DNA of 64,000 nt from Panax quinquefolius (GCA_020205615.1 CM035162.1:35676479-35740478); one strand, 5' to 3'. Counted from the stretch's first letter, positions 11,452 to 22,746 are shown. Notes: generated by a model not told the origin, from the sequence alone. A program made the numbers and translations.

Positions 11452-12110
11452 TTGGTCTACCCCGAACGTGAAGTTGAATTCTTTATTGACCTCGAACCTG
11501 GTACAAAGCCCATTTCTAAAATCCCATATCGAATGGCTCCTATTGAACTTCAAGAGTTAAAGGTCCAACTACAGGAGTTGTTGGACATCGGTTTCATTCG
11601 TTCTAGTACATCTCCTTGGGGTGCTCCTGTTTTATTCGTAAAGAAGAAAGACGGGAGTATGCGACTTTGTATCGACTACCGGGAATTAAACCATGTCACT
11701 ATCAAGAATAGGTATCCGCTACCTCGTATTGATGACCTGTTTGACCCGATTCTGAGGAGCACAAATTTTTTCAAAAAATCGATCTTCGCTTCGGATATCA
11801 TCATCACGAAGGTTAAAACCGAGGATATTCCAAAGACCGCTTCGTAACTCCCAGACGGGCATTATGAATTCTTAGCCATGTCTTTTGGATTGACTAATGC
11901 TCCTCTTTGCTTTCATGGATATGATGAACCGAGTATTCAAGGAATATTTGGATCGGATCGTTGTTGTCTTTATTGATGACATCCTCATCTATTCCAAAAG
12001 CCGTGAAGATCATGAAGCGTCATTTGAAGTTTGTAATCGCAAAGGCTTCGTGATAACAAGCTATATGCCAAACCCAAGAAATGCGAGTTCTAGCTTGAGG
12101 AAGTAGCATT
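11452..12110 (+). pseudogene. Reverse transcriptase of element B, broken
   Basis: RNA-dependent DNA polymerase domain. 11452-11847 holds [27 protein letters not shown]-like [36 protein letters not shown] and [13 protein letters not shown] stop at 11845 and a frame change follow. 11897-12106 continues with [20 protein letters not shown], where the usual catalytic F/Y-x-D-D reads FIDD. The two catalytic aspartates are kept, but the frame is not continuous. Confidence 0.85.
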
Positions 12111-12371
12111 CCTCGGGCACATGGTGTCAAAACATGGAGTGTCTGTTGACCGTGAAGATTGAAGCAATACTAAGTTGGGATCAACCAAAGACGGTGGATC
12201 AAGCACGTAGCTTTTGGGCTTAGCCGGTTATTATCGGAGATTTGTGGAAGGATTTTCTAGAATCGCTACTCCTTTAACTCACCGTGACTCAGAAAGATAC
12301 AAAATTAAGTATGGAGCGAGGAATGCGAGAAGAGTTTCCAAGATCTCAAGAGGAGACTTATTTCTAACTGT

Positions 12372-12646
12372 TTGACAATACCATCTGGTTCGGATGGATT
12401 TGTTATCTACAGTGATGCTTCAAGCAAAGGGTTAGGATGTGTTCTCATGCAATATGGGAAAGTCATAGCCTATGCCTCGCGACAACTTAAAGAATATGAG
12501 AGGAATTATCCTACTCATGATCTAGAGTTAGCGGGCCAGATCATTTTCGCTTAAAGATCCGGAGGCACTATCTATATGGGGAGAAAGTAGAGATATATTC
12601 AGACCATAAAAGCCTCAAATATTTCTTCACTCAAAAAGAACTCAAC
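12372..12646 (+). pseudogene. RNase H domain of element B
   Basis: 12372-12554 reads [20 protein letters not shown], then [20 protein letters not shown], the hallmark of the Ty3-gypsy RNase H that follows RT. It stops at 12552 after [12 protein letters not shown] (a frame change in the LAAVVFALK region); the next piece [20 protein letters not shown] is in another frame. Confidence 0.8.
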
Positions 12647-13918
12647 ATGCGGCAACGACGTTGGCTCGAGCTGTTGAAAGATTACGACCACACTATTCAA
12701 TACCATCATGGAAAAGAAAACGTGGTAGCTGACGCATTGAGTAGAAGATCATATGCAGGAACGAGTGCGATGATGTCAAATATACGCATAGAATCGACTT
12801 TAATCGAAAAAGTTAAAGTTGCTCAAGCCACAGACCCGGAGCTGATGCGTATGAAGAAGAAAGTGCAAGAAGGTGCTATTCCAGAAGCAAGAATCGATGA
12901 AGAAGGAATACTTCGAGTCCACTCCAGACTTTGTGTTCCTAACGATTCTGATTTTAAGTACAGGATCATGATGGAGGCGCATAAAACACCGTTTGCAATC
13001 CATCCTGGAAGTACCAAAATGTATCGTGATCTTCGACATACATTTTGGTGGAACAATATGAAGAGAGAGATTGCAAAGTTTATCTTGAGGTGTTTAACTT
13101 GTCAACGTGTAAAGGCGGAGCATCAAGTGCCAAAAGGTCCATTGCAACCACTTGAGATTCCGAAATGGAAGTGGGAACACATTACCATAGATTTCGTTAC
13201 GGGTCTTTCCATGGTTTCTCAACGCATAAATGCTATTTGGGTTATTGTTGACAGATTAACCAAGTCTGCTCATTTCTTGCCGATACGGGAGACTTATTCC
13301 CTTGAACGTCTTGCTAGTATGTACGTGAATGAGATTATGAGGTTGCATGGCATGCCAGTATCCATAGTTTCGGATCGTGACCCAAGATTCACTTCAAGAT
13401 TTTGGGTTAGCTTGCAAAAAGCTATGGGGACGGATTTATGATTTAGTTCGGCATACCATCCTCAAACGGACGAAAAATCAGAGAGGACTATTCAAACTCT
13501 TGAAGATCTATTAAGACCCTGTGTCCTAGACTTCAAAGGGAGTTGGGATAAGTATTTACCATTGGTGGAATTCTCCTACAACAACAGTTATCAGACAAGT
13601 ATAGGTGTGGCTCCATTTGAAGCATTGTATGGACGAAAGTGTCGCTCTCCAATATGCTGGGATGAGGTGGGAGAAGCAACGTTATTGGGACCAGAGTTGG
13701 TACGAATGACTACAGAAAAGATCCAAATTATTCGACAACGTATACAAATGACACAGGATCGACAAAAGAGTTATGCGGATCTTCATCGAAAGGATGTGGA
13801 ATTTAGTATTGGGGATCACGTATTATTGCGTGTTGCTCCATGGAAAGGAGTTACAAGATTTGGGAAGAGAGGAAAGCTCAATCCACGATTTATTGGTCCA
13901 TTTCAGATTCTTGACTGA
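12647..13918 (+). pseudogene. Integrase of element B with in-frame stops
   Basis: DNA integrase that inserts the cDNA. In one frame from 12647: the RNase H tail [20 protein letters not shown], the HHCC zinc-binding region around [18 protein letters not shown] and [13 protein letters not shown], then the core with ITIDFVTGL (first Asp) and [14 protein letters not shown] (second Asp). A TGA at 13439 interrupts just before [10 protein letters not shown], and the frame resumes with [14 protein letters not shown] (catalytic Glu) and [21 protein letters not shown] second TGA closes it at 13916. Only these two stops separate it from a continuous frame through the C-terminal domain. Confidence 0.88.
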
Positions 13919-14266
13919 GTAGGAAATGTGGCCTATAGACTCGCGTTACCTCCAAGTATGTCTCGTGTTCATAACGTTTTTCACATATCCGTGCTTCGTA
14001 AATATGTGAAAGACCCGAACCATGTTATTGAGTTAGAACCGGACGAGATAGCCGAAGACTTAACGTATGAAGAGGTACCTGTCAAGATCTTGGATAGGAA
14101 GGAGCATGTCCTACGCACGAAGGTCATACCACAAGTTAAAGTTTTGTGGAGAAACCATGCTATTGAGGAAATGACCTGGGAGTTGGAAACAGAAATGAAA
14201 GCGAGGTATCCTCATCTTTTTGAAACACCAGATACGTACGTCAATTTCGAGGACGAAATTTCATAA
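13919..14266 (+). pseudogene. Integrase C-terminus with chromodomain-like tail, element B
   Basis: Same frame as the integrase. VAYRLALPPSMSRVHNVFHI is the conserved chromovirus integrase C-terminal motif. It is followed by EEVPVKILDRKEHVLRTKVI and VKVLWRNHAIEEMTWELE, the chromodomain-like segment thought to target chromovirus integration to chromatin. Ends at 14264-14266 (TAA), twelve bases before the 3' LTR. Confidence 0.85.
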
Positions 14267-14277
14267 GGAGGGGAGGT
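14265..14277 (+). other. Polypurine tract, element B
   Basis: AAGGAGGGGAGGT immediately before the 3' LTR. It primes plus-strand synthesis. Element C has the matching AAGGAGGAGAT on the minus strand (34011-34021). Confidence 0.85.
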
Positions 14278-16691
14278 TGTAAGACCCCAAATTATTAATA
14301 AATGAAATTTATTTTCCTCTATTTATTATTTTGAAATAGTAAGGGTTGATTTGATTAATGTGGTTAGTTATTGGTAAAATGTGCAAATATTTTTAATAAG
14401 CAGGTGGTTATAAAATATTCATTTTCGTCGGGGAATATTCGTTTGGTCGTGGAATATTCTTTATCAGTTTGGAGAATATTAATATGTGGCCTTGATCTTT
14501 TATGGGCCCCATAACGGAAAAAAATGATTGGATGAAGAAAGCGACAAGTATAAGTTGTTTATAAATAACGGCGTAGTTATTACCAATTAACACTTTGTTG
14601 GAATACCCTTAAGTTAAAAACATAAGTAATACGCGTTGTTGAGCGAAGACACTCGGTATTGCACCAATTATTGATTCTTACGTAAGAAGGCACTACTCAA
14701 TAATTGTTACGATGAATTCTTGTTCAAATTTTATTTTATTGATTCAATAATTGTTGCGTTGATATTTTATATTCTTTGTTGTTTGATAATTGTCACTACA
14801 CTGCATTATTTTCCATTATCGAAGCGATAATTCATATTATCTGAATAATATTATTAGAAAACATTATTGGCGATGTCTAGAAAGTTACATCTAAGGAGAG
14901 GTTTGGTCACCTAATTGTGCGCCAAATGGAGAAATTCTTATTGAAAGCCCCTCTTCTCTGGAACTACTGGTCACAAAAGATCTTGTGATTCTGTAATATT
15001 ATTTGTGAATAATTAATTATTAATTTATATGATGAGAAAAATATTGATTTTATGTGGTTATAGATGGAGAAAATTTTTAAAGTGACAATTGTTAAAAAAT
15101 TGATATTTTATCTTTTCTGATAAAATAATATTTTATTATATTATTATAATATAATAACGATGATATTTTTACAATGAATGTGGGATATATGAGTATATGA
15201 GGAGGAAGAGTATTTTTGTTGCAAAAGTTGTTTAAAACATGTTAAACATGTTGGTGGACCCATTTCTTGACTGGAATTTGATTATAGCTAGTAAAATCGC
15301 CGTTTATGGATTTCGGTCAATTTTTGTTTGGAATTTGGAAAAACTTTCTTCTGCAAAGTTGTAGATAATTAAATTTCCTATAAAAACTTGCGAGATTCGA
15401 ATTTTCTGATAAAAGGCTATTTATTATGAATTATTGAAGTTCCGAAATTCTGAAATAATTGATTTTTGGAAGTTTTAATTATTTTTAATAAGAAAAACGG
15501 TTTTTGTAAGCTTTGTGTGGGTGGCTACTTGGTGGGCGATGTTTTGGGCAAAATAAAGGTGCGTGAAAATTTAAAAATATATATATTAATATTTTATTAA
15601 ATTTTCTGCTTTGGTGTTCTAAGCAATTTCCTATAAATAACGTGCTTAGGTTAGAATTGAAAATCATACCAGAAACTACATATTTCTCTCTCTTTCTCTC
15701 TCGATATATTGAGCGTATTCTTGTGAGTATTTTAATACTTTGAGTGTTGCTATACGGTGTAAGTTCAAGTCATAGCTTATATCCGGTGTTTCAACTAGAA
15801 AAATATCTATTATGGATACTAGCTTTGATTGTATCCATGTTTTGATCATTCTTGAATTTTACTCCACTCTGATTATTTATGAAGTATTTTTGAACTTGGA
15901 TTATTTAAAGTACGAATCCTTAATATTTGTTCTTTTTTGTTTCAATTGGATTCGTTTTTCTTTAAAATATTTTTCATCATCCTCGAGTCCTAAATGATGA
16001 TATAATCTTGAATATCTTTGGCCGTAGTGCAAAGATGAATGATTTTATGATGAATATCTTTAGCATGTAGTGCAAAAGATGAACAAGTGTTTAGATGAAC
16101 ATGACCAACTGATGAATATCTTTGGCCTGTAGTGCAAAGATAATATTTGATTCCAAATATATATTGATTGATGTTATAGGGATAAAAGATAGACGATGAA
16201 CTTTTAAATTCATATATAGAAGATATTAGTTTGCATTCTCTACTTAACTCTTCTAATGAATTATTATTTCCGCTGCGAAGATTGATTTAAAACTTGTTGT
16301 CTATTGTATTCTATTAGATTTTTCCCTGTTGAAGACTAACGATAATTTATTTTATATTAACTTAGTCATAATATTCTTTACTGGGCTAGTTGAGCTCACT
16401 CTTTTCTTTGTTGTTCCATTTTTCTTCTCAGGAGGCGAGAATGTAGCGAGTACTAGTCGGGGTGTGGAATGATGGTTCTAGAAGTGGTTCTAGTAGTCCT
16501 CACTATTCTGTAGAATAGTGTATTAATAATTGTAATGAGGACTTATTTGAGTGTGGATATTGTCTAGATGACAATATTTGTATTTAAACTCATAATTTTT
16601 ATATTGTATTAATAAAGTTGTTGTTGTTTCGTATACCGTGTATTTTTTGACTCGTCGAATGGGTGTTGTATACCTATTTTGGGGCGTCACA
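14278..16691 (+). repeat. 3' LTR of gypsy element B
   Basis: 2,414 bp, TGTAAGACC to GGGGCGTCACA. Colinear with the 5' LTR except that the segment corresponding to about 8290-8622 is absent (join near 15800). Stem-loops recur at about 16013-16035, 16054-16078 and 16118-16141. Confidence 0.9.
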
Positions 16692-16992
16692 CTCACTATT
16701 CTATTCTATAAAATAGTGTGACAATAAATGTAATGAGGACTCCATTGACCGTGGATATTATCTAGATGATAATATTCTTATTAAAACTAAATAGATTATG
16801 TTTTGTCGTATTTTACACATTTGTTTGTATAATTAAGTTGTATTTGAATTTGTACCATGTATTTGTGACTTCAAGATGGGTGATGTATACCTATTTTGGG
16901 GGCGTCACAGTTATGTTAAGGTTGTGCGCCATGGACACCGTCAAAGCTTTCTATCATTTTCTCACAAAGGCCCCCACTGGCTATTCTTCATA

Positions 16993-17865
16993 GCAGTTCT
17001 TTGTCACTGAAAACCATGGCGGCCTCCGACATCTTCAATCTGGAAATAATAGTGTTGGAGGTGGTGGTGGTGGTGGACTTGGTGGGGGTGCTAGAGGTGG
17101 TGGTGGACTTGGTGGGGGTGCTGGAGGTGGCGGTGGACTTGGTGGAGGCAGTGGCGAAGCTATGTAAAAAATGTGGGGTTAATTGACCCCACTCAATTTT
17201 TGAATGCACTTAAATTTTTTTTTTATTCCACTCAGCTTTTGTCGCCCACTCAATTTCTGATCCCATTCAGTTTTTTTTTTAATTAGAGATACCCAAGCGG
17301 CCAAGCCTTAGTCCTAAATCTCATACATCAATAAATGTTCAGCACTTCAGCCACAAAATAGAGAGAGAATGGGCAAAACTAAATCGCAAAAGGCAAAAGC
17401 CAAACCGTGAACCATCAAAGCCTTTCGCGAGTGGTCGGAGTGGGTACTGGTGACTGGCGAGCTGCGAGTGTGGAGACTGGAGTGCGACTCTATTCTACTA
17501 TGACTCTCTTGCAACATTGTCCCCTTGTAGGTAACAGAAATTACTCTCTCTTCAATATCTCCAACCTCAATTTTATTTTTCAGAAATCAATTGTGATTTT
17601 TCTCTTTTGTTAGTATTATTAAATTGGATATTTGGATGCATTTGTCTAACCCAAAAGTATAAAGTATTCCAAAAATTGGCTCGGGGGCTCTGCCCCTGAA
17701 CCCCCGCCAAATGTTTTATGACTTACTAATAATTTTGACCCCACTGCTATACCTTCTTGGCTTCGCCACTAGGTAGAAGTGCAGGTGGTGGTTGTCTAGG
17801 TGGAGGAACGGGTGGTGGTGGTGGACTTGGCAGTGGAATAGGTGGAGGTGGAGGCTTAGGTAACT
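16993..17865 (+). pseudogene. Glycine-rich coding fragment, split by a hAT element
   Basis: From about 16993 one frame reads QFFVTENHGGLRHLQSGNNS and then a glycine-rich repeat (GGGLGGGARGGGG type) up to 17148. The repeat resumes after the hAT insertion at 17772 as GRSAGGGCLGGGTGGGGGLG and ends soon after 17865. No start codon or signal peptide is visible. It looks like a captured or decayed piece of a glycine-rich cell-wall-type protein gene. Confidence 0.55.
17149..17771. mobile_element. Non-autonomous hAT element
   Basis: 623 bp with terminal inverted repeats CAGTGGCGAAGC (5') and GCTTCGCCACTA (3'), the hAT end type. The flanking 8-bp duplication has two mismatches (GGTGGAGG 17141-17148, GGTAGAAG 17772-17779). 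Near the right end a GGGGGCTCTGCCCCTGAACC palindromic stretch is typical of such elements. No transposase. Confidence 0.75.
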
Positions 17866-18009
17866 TGAAACTAAAAATCTTAAATTGGTAACTTGAAACT
17901 AAGGTAGCTTAAAAAATTAACATATGATCATGTGGGGTGAGGAAAGTTAAGTTCACGACACTGACACAATGCTATTCCAACTTAACTTTAAAAAATTATT
18001 AATTTTTTA

Positions 18010-18960
18010 TATTAACAAAGGCAATCAATTCAGTTGTATAGGGTTATCAATTAATTATAATAAAAAAAATTAAGAACAGTTTTCAAGTGTTACCTGAATT
18101 TGTTCTCTTCAACATGTGCAACTATGAACAGTTTTATTGGGTTCTGTAATGGTCGTCGTTGGTACATTTTTTTTATAGTGCAGTTGGTAGCCAAACCTTC
18201 ATACAAAGGTAACTAATTCAGTTTTATTGGGTTACTAATTAATTATAAAAAATTTAAGAACAATTTTCAAATCTTAGCTGGATTTATTTTCTTCAACATA
18301 TGCAAACATTAACAGTTTATAGATTTATGCAATGGTCGCCGTCAGTACATGTATTTGTTTATGGTGCAGTTGGTAACCAAACATTCATATAAAGGTAACC
18401 ATTTTAGTTTATGTGGGTAACCAAATAGTCATATAAAAAAAATCAAAACAGTTACCAAGTGTTACATATATTTGTTTTCTTTCTCTTGTTTAACCATAAT
18501 GAAATCGAAAAGTAGTCGTGTGATTTTCCTCTTACTTAATGTAAGAAGAAAAAAATGCAAAATATTATTCAATATTGTGTAACACAATCTCGGTTACCTT
18601 ACATCAATAAAAAGGTGCAGTTGGTAGCCAAACCTTCATACAAAAGTAACCGTTTTACTTTTTGTGGGTAACCAAATAGTCATAAAAAAATTCCAGAACA
18701 ATTACCAAGTGTTACATGTATTTGTTTTTTTTTTTTTGAACCATGATGGAATCAGAGTGTAGTCGTGGTTTTTAAAAAAAATATAAAATATTATTCAATA
18801 TTGTGTAACACAATTTCGATTACCTTACATCAATAAAAAGATGCAGTTAGTAACCAACCAAACCTTCATACAAAAGTTATCATTTTAGTTTTTGTAGGTA
18901 ACCGAATAGTCATAAAAGAAATTCAGAACAGTAAACCAAATGTTACTTGTATTTGTTTTT
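18010..18960 (+). repeat. Degenerate direct repeats of about 0.2 kb
   Basis: About five diverged units, each containing GCAGTTGGTAGCCAAACC, TTCATACAAAGGTAAC, a CAGTTTTATTGGGTTA-like part and CAAGTGTTAC..TTTGTT. Anchor motifs start near 18180, 18366, 18619 and 18842; the first unit near 18017 is the most diverged. No coding potential; apparently part of the composite element. Confidence 0.65.
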
Positions 18961-19089
18961 AAAATTATGCTTGTGAGACAAACCTTCTCCTTCTTCTCGT
19001 TGGCGGGACAATGGTTTCAAGTTCTTGAAGGGTAAACCTTGGTATTCTTAGTATTATACTTATCAATTCGGCTGTATTGAAATTGGCAG

Positions 19090-19420
19090 GTACTTAGCCG
19101 AGGCTCATGTTCAAGCAATGTGATTTGATGAAGCAGTGAAACTGTGCAAGAAAACCCTTGAAATCCACCGGGAACATAGTGCGCCTGCATCTCTTGAAGA
19201 AGCAGTTGACCGCCGATTGATGGCCTTCATTTGTGAGGCTAAAGGAGATTATGAATCTGCCCTTCAACACCTTGTACTTGATAGCATGGCAATGATTGCC
19301 AATGGGCAAGACAATGAGGTTGCTGCTATTGATGTCAGCATCGACAATATTTACTTGTCCTTATCTCGCTTCGACGAGGCTGTTTTCTCCTACCAAAAGG
19401 CACTGTTGCAGGAGACATGA
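19090..19420 (+). pseudogene. Kinesin-light-chain-related (KLCR/TPR) exon fragment
   Basis: Begins right after an acceptor-like TTGGCAG. Translation gives YLAEAHVQAM, an in-frame TGA (19121) where the family has Gln, then FDEAVKLCKKTLEIHREHS, SLEEAVDRRLMAFICEAKGD, and MIANGQDNEVAAIDVSIDNI up to a stop at 19418. This is the tetratricopeptide region of plant kinesin-light-chain-related proteins, which link cellulose synthase and microtubules. Only one exon is present and it ends in unrelated acidic-coding sequence (EEEESEENLQDLNLQ in another frame). It is a captured fragment, not a working gene. Confidence 0.8.
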
Positions 19421-19691
19421 AGAAGAAGAGAGTGAAGAAAACTTACAAGATCTAAATCTTCAAAGTGCTGAAGCGACGGCGAAGGAGGAGAACGAAGGGG
19501 ATGAGAGAGGAGGCAGTGAGCGAGATAAAAGAGAATGGGCGGATGAGTGTTGATAATTGTCGCATCTATAGGAGTAGTTTTCTCCTTGATTTAAGTATTT
19601 TTTATTTTTGTGGAATTTGATAATATGACGTGTTTATTGTGTTGCACTATTTTTGTAATTATTTTATTGATGCATTATTCTTGTAATTATT

Positions 19692-20085
19692 TACTAATTG
19701 TTGTATATTATTGTAAAGAACCTTAAAATTTATGAATTTAGAAGGGCCTAATTGGAAAAATAATTAAAACAAAAAAAGGAAGTTATAATAATAGTATATT
19801 ATAAAATTAGAGAAACGTTTTGACTTCTAAAGTTAATTTATGAAATTTAATTATAAATATTTCTAACTAAAAAGTCAACTATTAACTATAATATTTGTTG
19901 ACTTCAATATTTTGAAGGAAAAAAAACAATTAAAGCAATTTGAATTTTTTAAGATTTTAAATCTGATTTTGGAACGAGGGCGATATGTTTATATAATCTG
20001 CGGGATTTAATTTGACATGTATTTGTTATTTTATGTAATTATTTGTTTGTATATTAAACTTATAAAGCGTTTGATACTTGTAGAT
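19692..20085. other. AT-rich spacer
   Basis: No gene or recognised repeat apart from the 9-bp duplication CTTGTAGAT (20077-20085) that flanks the next element. Confidence 0.4.
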
Positions 20086-20233
20086 GGATCCGGTTAGTAT
20101 GAAGTTATTTTTTTAATAAGTTAGTCAATTGGCCAATAGAATACTGACACACATACAACCTCGCCTGTGTGTCAGTATTCTATTGGTCAATTGACCAACT
20201 TACCTTGAAATAAACTTCATACTAACCACTTTC
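20086..20233. mobile_element. Mutator-like MITE, copy 1
   Basis: 148-bp near-perfect palindrome with arms GGTTAGTATGAAG / CTTCATACTAACC and an inner part GTCAATTGGCCAATAGAATA mirrored as TATTCTATTGGTCAATTG. Flanked by a perfect 9-bp duplication CTTGTAGAT (20077-20085, 20234-20242), the size made by Mutator transposases. Copy 2 is at 29255-29400. Confidence 0.85.
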
Positions 20234-20359
20234 CTTGTAGATATGTCATAATAAGTTGCATCGTTTATTCTTTTCGATTTATTTATTTATTTATAAATTT
20301 TTTTTTGGGTGCAAATGAGGCTAAACAAGAGGCCGAATTAAAAATTGAGTATTTTTACA

Positions 20360-20815
20360 ATTAGGCATGCAAACGAACGATTCCAATTTTGTCGAACTCG
20401 AATCAAACTCGAGCACTGTTAATTGAACTAGAACATGTTCGAGTAATATGATCGAACCAACTCTCATGTGCGAATTCGATCGTTAAATGTTTGCGAACAT
20501 GATCGAGTTTGCGAACACGAACATGTCGTGAATGTTCACGAACACATGTTCGTTCAACATTTTGACGAACCACGACGGTTGATTATATTTTCAACTTTCA
20601 AGTCGATTAATAAATTTCACATGTAAGAAATCAAGTTGCTTGAATCCATGTTAGAAAGCAAACTACTCGAAACCAAACCACATGGTTTGTGAAAATGTTC
20701 GATCGAGCAATCGAATGTGAAATCATGTACGAACTCGACTCGACAAGGCATTAAACTCAAACTCGAATAAATACTGGGATTCATGAACAGTTCGATTCGT
20801 TTTGCAATCATCTAC
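20360..20815. repeat. Diverged TTCGAG-rich inverted-repeat element
   Basis: A segment full of TCGAACTCGAA-type words with ends GCATGCAAACGAACG and, inverted, TTCGATTCGTTTTGCAATC. It resembles the hAT element at 44411-45107 in composition and end sequence but is more decayed. No target duplication found. Confidence 0.45.
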
Positions 20816-21600
20816 GTCTAGATTATCCGATTATCTGGTGTTGTTAGAGTATCAAATGAAGGTTCTTCATTATAAATTATTACATCAATCAATACAAGTA
20901 TATAACAAGTCAAGAAGATGCGATAAATTAATTTGATTGGTCATTTTGAAGAAAATTTGATAATTAGTTTATAATTTTTAAATGCAAATTCTATAATAAT
21001 AATAATACATATTCAAATTCAATTAACATAATCAATTAACATGTATACATTCACCCATTATTATTCACAAAAAAACATCAAACCACCTATTCAGCTCCCC
21101 CCATCTAATGAATTATCATATATACATGCACGGATGCACCCATTATCATTCACCAAAAAACACTTTCATTAATTAATTAATTTTTTTTAAGATTACTTTA
21201 GAGTTTAGATATACTCTAAAAAGAAATGTATGTTACATTGGTGTATAAATATAAATAACATTAGATACCTAAATTAATTATTACCTTTTCATCAGTTAAA
21301 AACCCTTATTCAGATTGACAATAAACTAGAAACCCTGACATATAATTCAATTACTAACATTTATAAAAAACAAGAATCATCTAACATTTATTTATCTTAG
21401 TATTCATCAAAATAAACTTACAAGTATAAATGTACAATAACTAAAGCATATAGTACCAAATCATAATACACAAATTGTGCCCATAACAAAAACGTTTTTG
21501 CTTTCTAAATATAATTTACCAAAACTTGGTCATAAAAATTGCGGCCAAAGTTATCAAATTAGTTCGTAGTTCCCGGAAATTTTATATACCAGCTAAATGA
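20816..21600. other. AT-rich intergenic region upstream of SCL28
   Basis: No ORF, repeat or RNA gene that I recognise. Confidence 0.4.
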
Positions 21601-21608
21601 TAATGTGG

Positions 21609-21795
21609 CCCAACGGTCAATTGAACGGGTATCACCTGACAAACACGTGCAACCTACGTGCGCCTAAGTGATCCCACCCCTCACCCCTAAAAAGGAAAAG
21701 TCTCCCTCCCTGCTCTAGAATATACACTACTCCGTACAGACACCATTACCAAGTCCCTTCAACGGTCATATTTCACCGACAAACCCCAACGGTCA
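21609..21795 (+). promoter_or_regulatory. Cluster of three MSA (MYB3R) sites upstream of SCL28
   Basis: CCCAACGGTCA at 21609-21619, TTCAACGGTCA at 21758-21768 and CCCAACGGTCA at 21785-21795, all on the plus strand. The mitosis-specific activator consensus is YCYAACGGYYA; the first and third match fully and the second has one mismatch. A further AACGG core is at 21624. MSA sites are bound by three-repeat MYB (MYB3R) factors and confer G2/M expression. Arabidopsis SCL28 is a known MYB3R target, so the sites fit the gene. Confidence 0.8.
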
Positions 21796-22013
21796 TATAA
21801 CCCACCAATCTCCACCGTCTGATTTCCATCCCACGGCCACGCATCAAAATTCCCTTCCCCTCTTTCTGGAAACACCCTTTTCACGGACTCATCATTTTGT
21901 TCAACTGGAGGAGGTAGGAGGTGGTAAATCAAATCAAATCAGCCATGAAATAGTAGTATTATAGTCCACCAAAAAATACAGTTTCAGCTTCATCTAAAGT
22001 TTAGCCTTTCTCC

Positions 22014-22021
22014 TATATAAA
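22014..22021 (+). promoter_or_regulatory. Probable TATA box of SCL28
   Basis: TATATAAA in TCCTATATAAAAACAGAG, about 220 bp downstream of the last MSA site and about 730 bp upstream of the first codon, leaving a long 5' leader. Confidence 0.5.
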
Positions 22022-22153
22022 AACAGAGTCTTTTATCTGTGAATGGTTTTTTTTGGTTTGTGGGTGTTGTTAATTTTGTGTTTCTTGATGATAATTGTAG
22101 CTCATTTCATGCATTTTTGAAGGGTTTTGTTGAGAATCAAGAATAAAATTGTA

Positions 22154-22294
22154 ATGGCCTTGTTCAAGATCTCAAATGCTGATATGGGTCAGTACTATTC
22201 ATCATTTCTCAGTTTTTCAGCTACCAATTTGAGATGGAGTTCAATGCTTGGTGTGAGTTTCATTCAGCTGATAAATCAAGGTTCTTCCATATGA
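22154..22294 (+). other. Short upstream ORF in the SCL28 leader
   Basis: ATG at 22154 opens a 46-codon frame beginning MALFKISNADMGQYYSSF and ending at TGA 22292-22294. It may be an upstream ORF or be removed with a leader intron (a pyrimidine-rich acceptor-like TTTTTCTGTAG lies at 22329-22339). No family recognised. Confidence 0.3.
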
Positions 22295-22746
22295 ATCTGC
22301 ACTGAACATTTCGGAATCCGATGATCATTTTTCTGTAGGTTGGTTTTCGATATTTTTGTCTTGAATTCTTTGATTCTTTATTGTGTGTAGTTCCTGCTGA
22401 TTATTCTTTTCTTATTGCACATATCATCTACCTTCATATAGGAACACAAAGCTTTTCACAGGTTCTATTCCTTGTTTTGGCATCGGATTCCTATTCTGTT
22501 TATTGGTTTTGGGTTTGTTCAACTTTCACACACTCACTTAGTCTGTCTGTTTCTCTTGATTTCTCTTATACATTTACTTGCAATTTCATATCAAGTATAG
22601 AATTCATACAGAGTGATTATACATTGCAATTTGCATAGTTCAATTTGATTTTTTTGAACAACGAGGGATAGAGATACATAGAGAGCAAAAGTGGGTGAAT
22701 TGGGGAATGCGACTGAAGAAAAAAGAAACTTGGAAGGTTTTAAAGA

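Larger units (their letters stand above)
6779..16691 (+). mobile_element. Ty3-gypsy chromovirus (Tekay/Del type), element B, full-length but decayed
   Basis: A complete LTR retrotransposon with LTRs at 6779-9503 and 14278-16691, a PBS matching initiator tRNA-Met at 9506-9517, a purine tract just before the 3' LTR, and a perfect 5-bp target duplication CTCAC (6774-6778, 16692-16696). Internal order is gag, protease, RT, RNase H, integrase, chromodomain-like C-terminus, which with ~2.5 kb LTRs fits the Tekay/Del lineage. Gag, protease and RT are split by frameshifts, but the integrase-chromodomain frame has only two in-frame stops. It is inserted in solo LTR A. Confidence 0.92.
4382..16909 (+). 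mobile_element. Solo LTR of a Ty3-gypsy element (family A), interrupted by element B
   Basis: A TGTAAGACCC...GGGGGCGTCACA long terminal repeat in two pieces, 4382-6778 and 16697-16909 (together about 2.61 kb). The pieces are separated by gypsy element B and its duplicated CTCAC. The outer target duplication GTTAT is perfect (4377-4381 and 16910-16914). There is no internal domain, so this is a recombined solo LTR. The sequence is closely related to the LTRs of element C (31580-39311, opposite strand). A TATA box lies at 5550-5557. Confidence 0.85.
4151..19691. mobile_element. Composite gene-fragment-carrying inverted-repeat element (after removing nested LTR elements, about 3 kb)
   Basis: The sequence at 4151-4199 (AATAATTACAACAATAGTGC and onward) reappears inverted at 19643-19691 with few changes. 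Between them, once the nested LTR elements (4382-16914) are removed, lie a glycine-rich coding fragment, a hAT insertion, a block of ~0.2 kb repeats and one exon of a kinesin-light-chain-related gene. A transposon of the Pack type that captured gene pieces explains this layout. The exact termini and target duplication are not established, so the class (Mutator-like, Helitron or other) is open. Confidence 0.4.

Noticed and set aside
16988..17209. Minus-strand Thr/Ser-rich open frame opposite the glycine repeats
   Set aside because: It is the complement of the GGN repeat (threonine/serine codons). The plus-strand glycine frame explains it.
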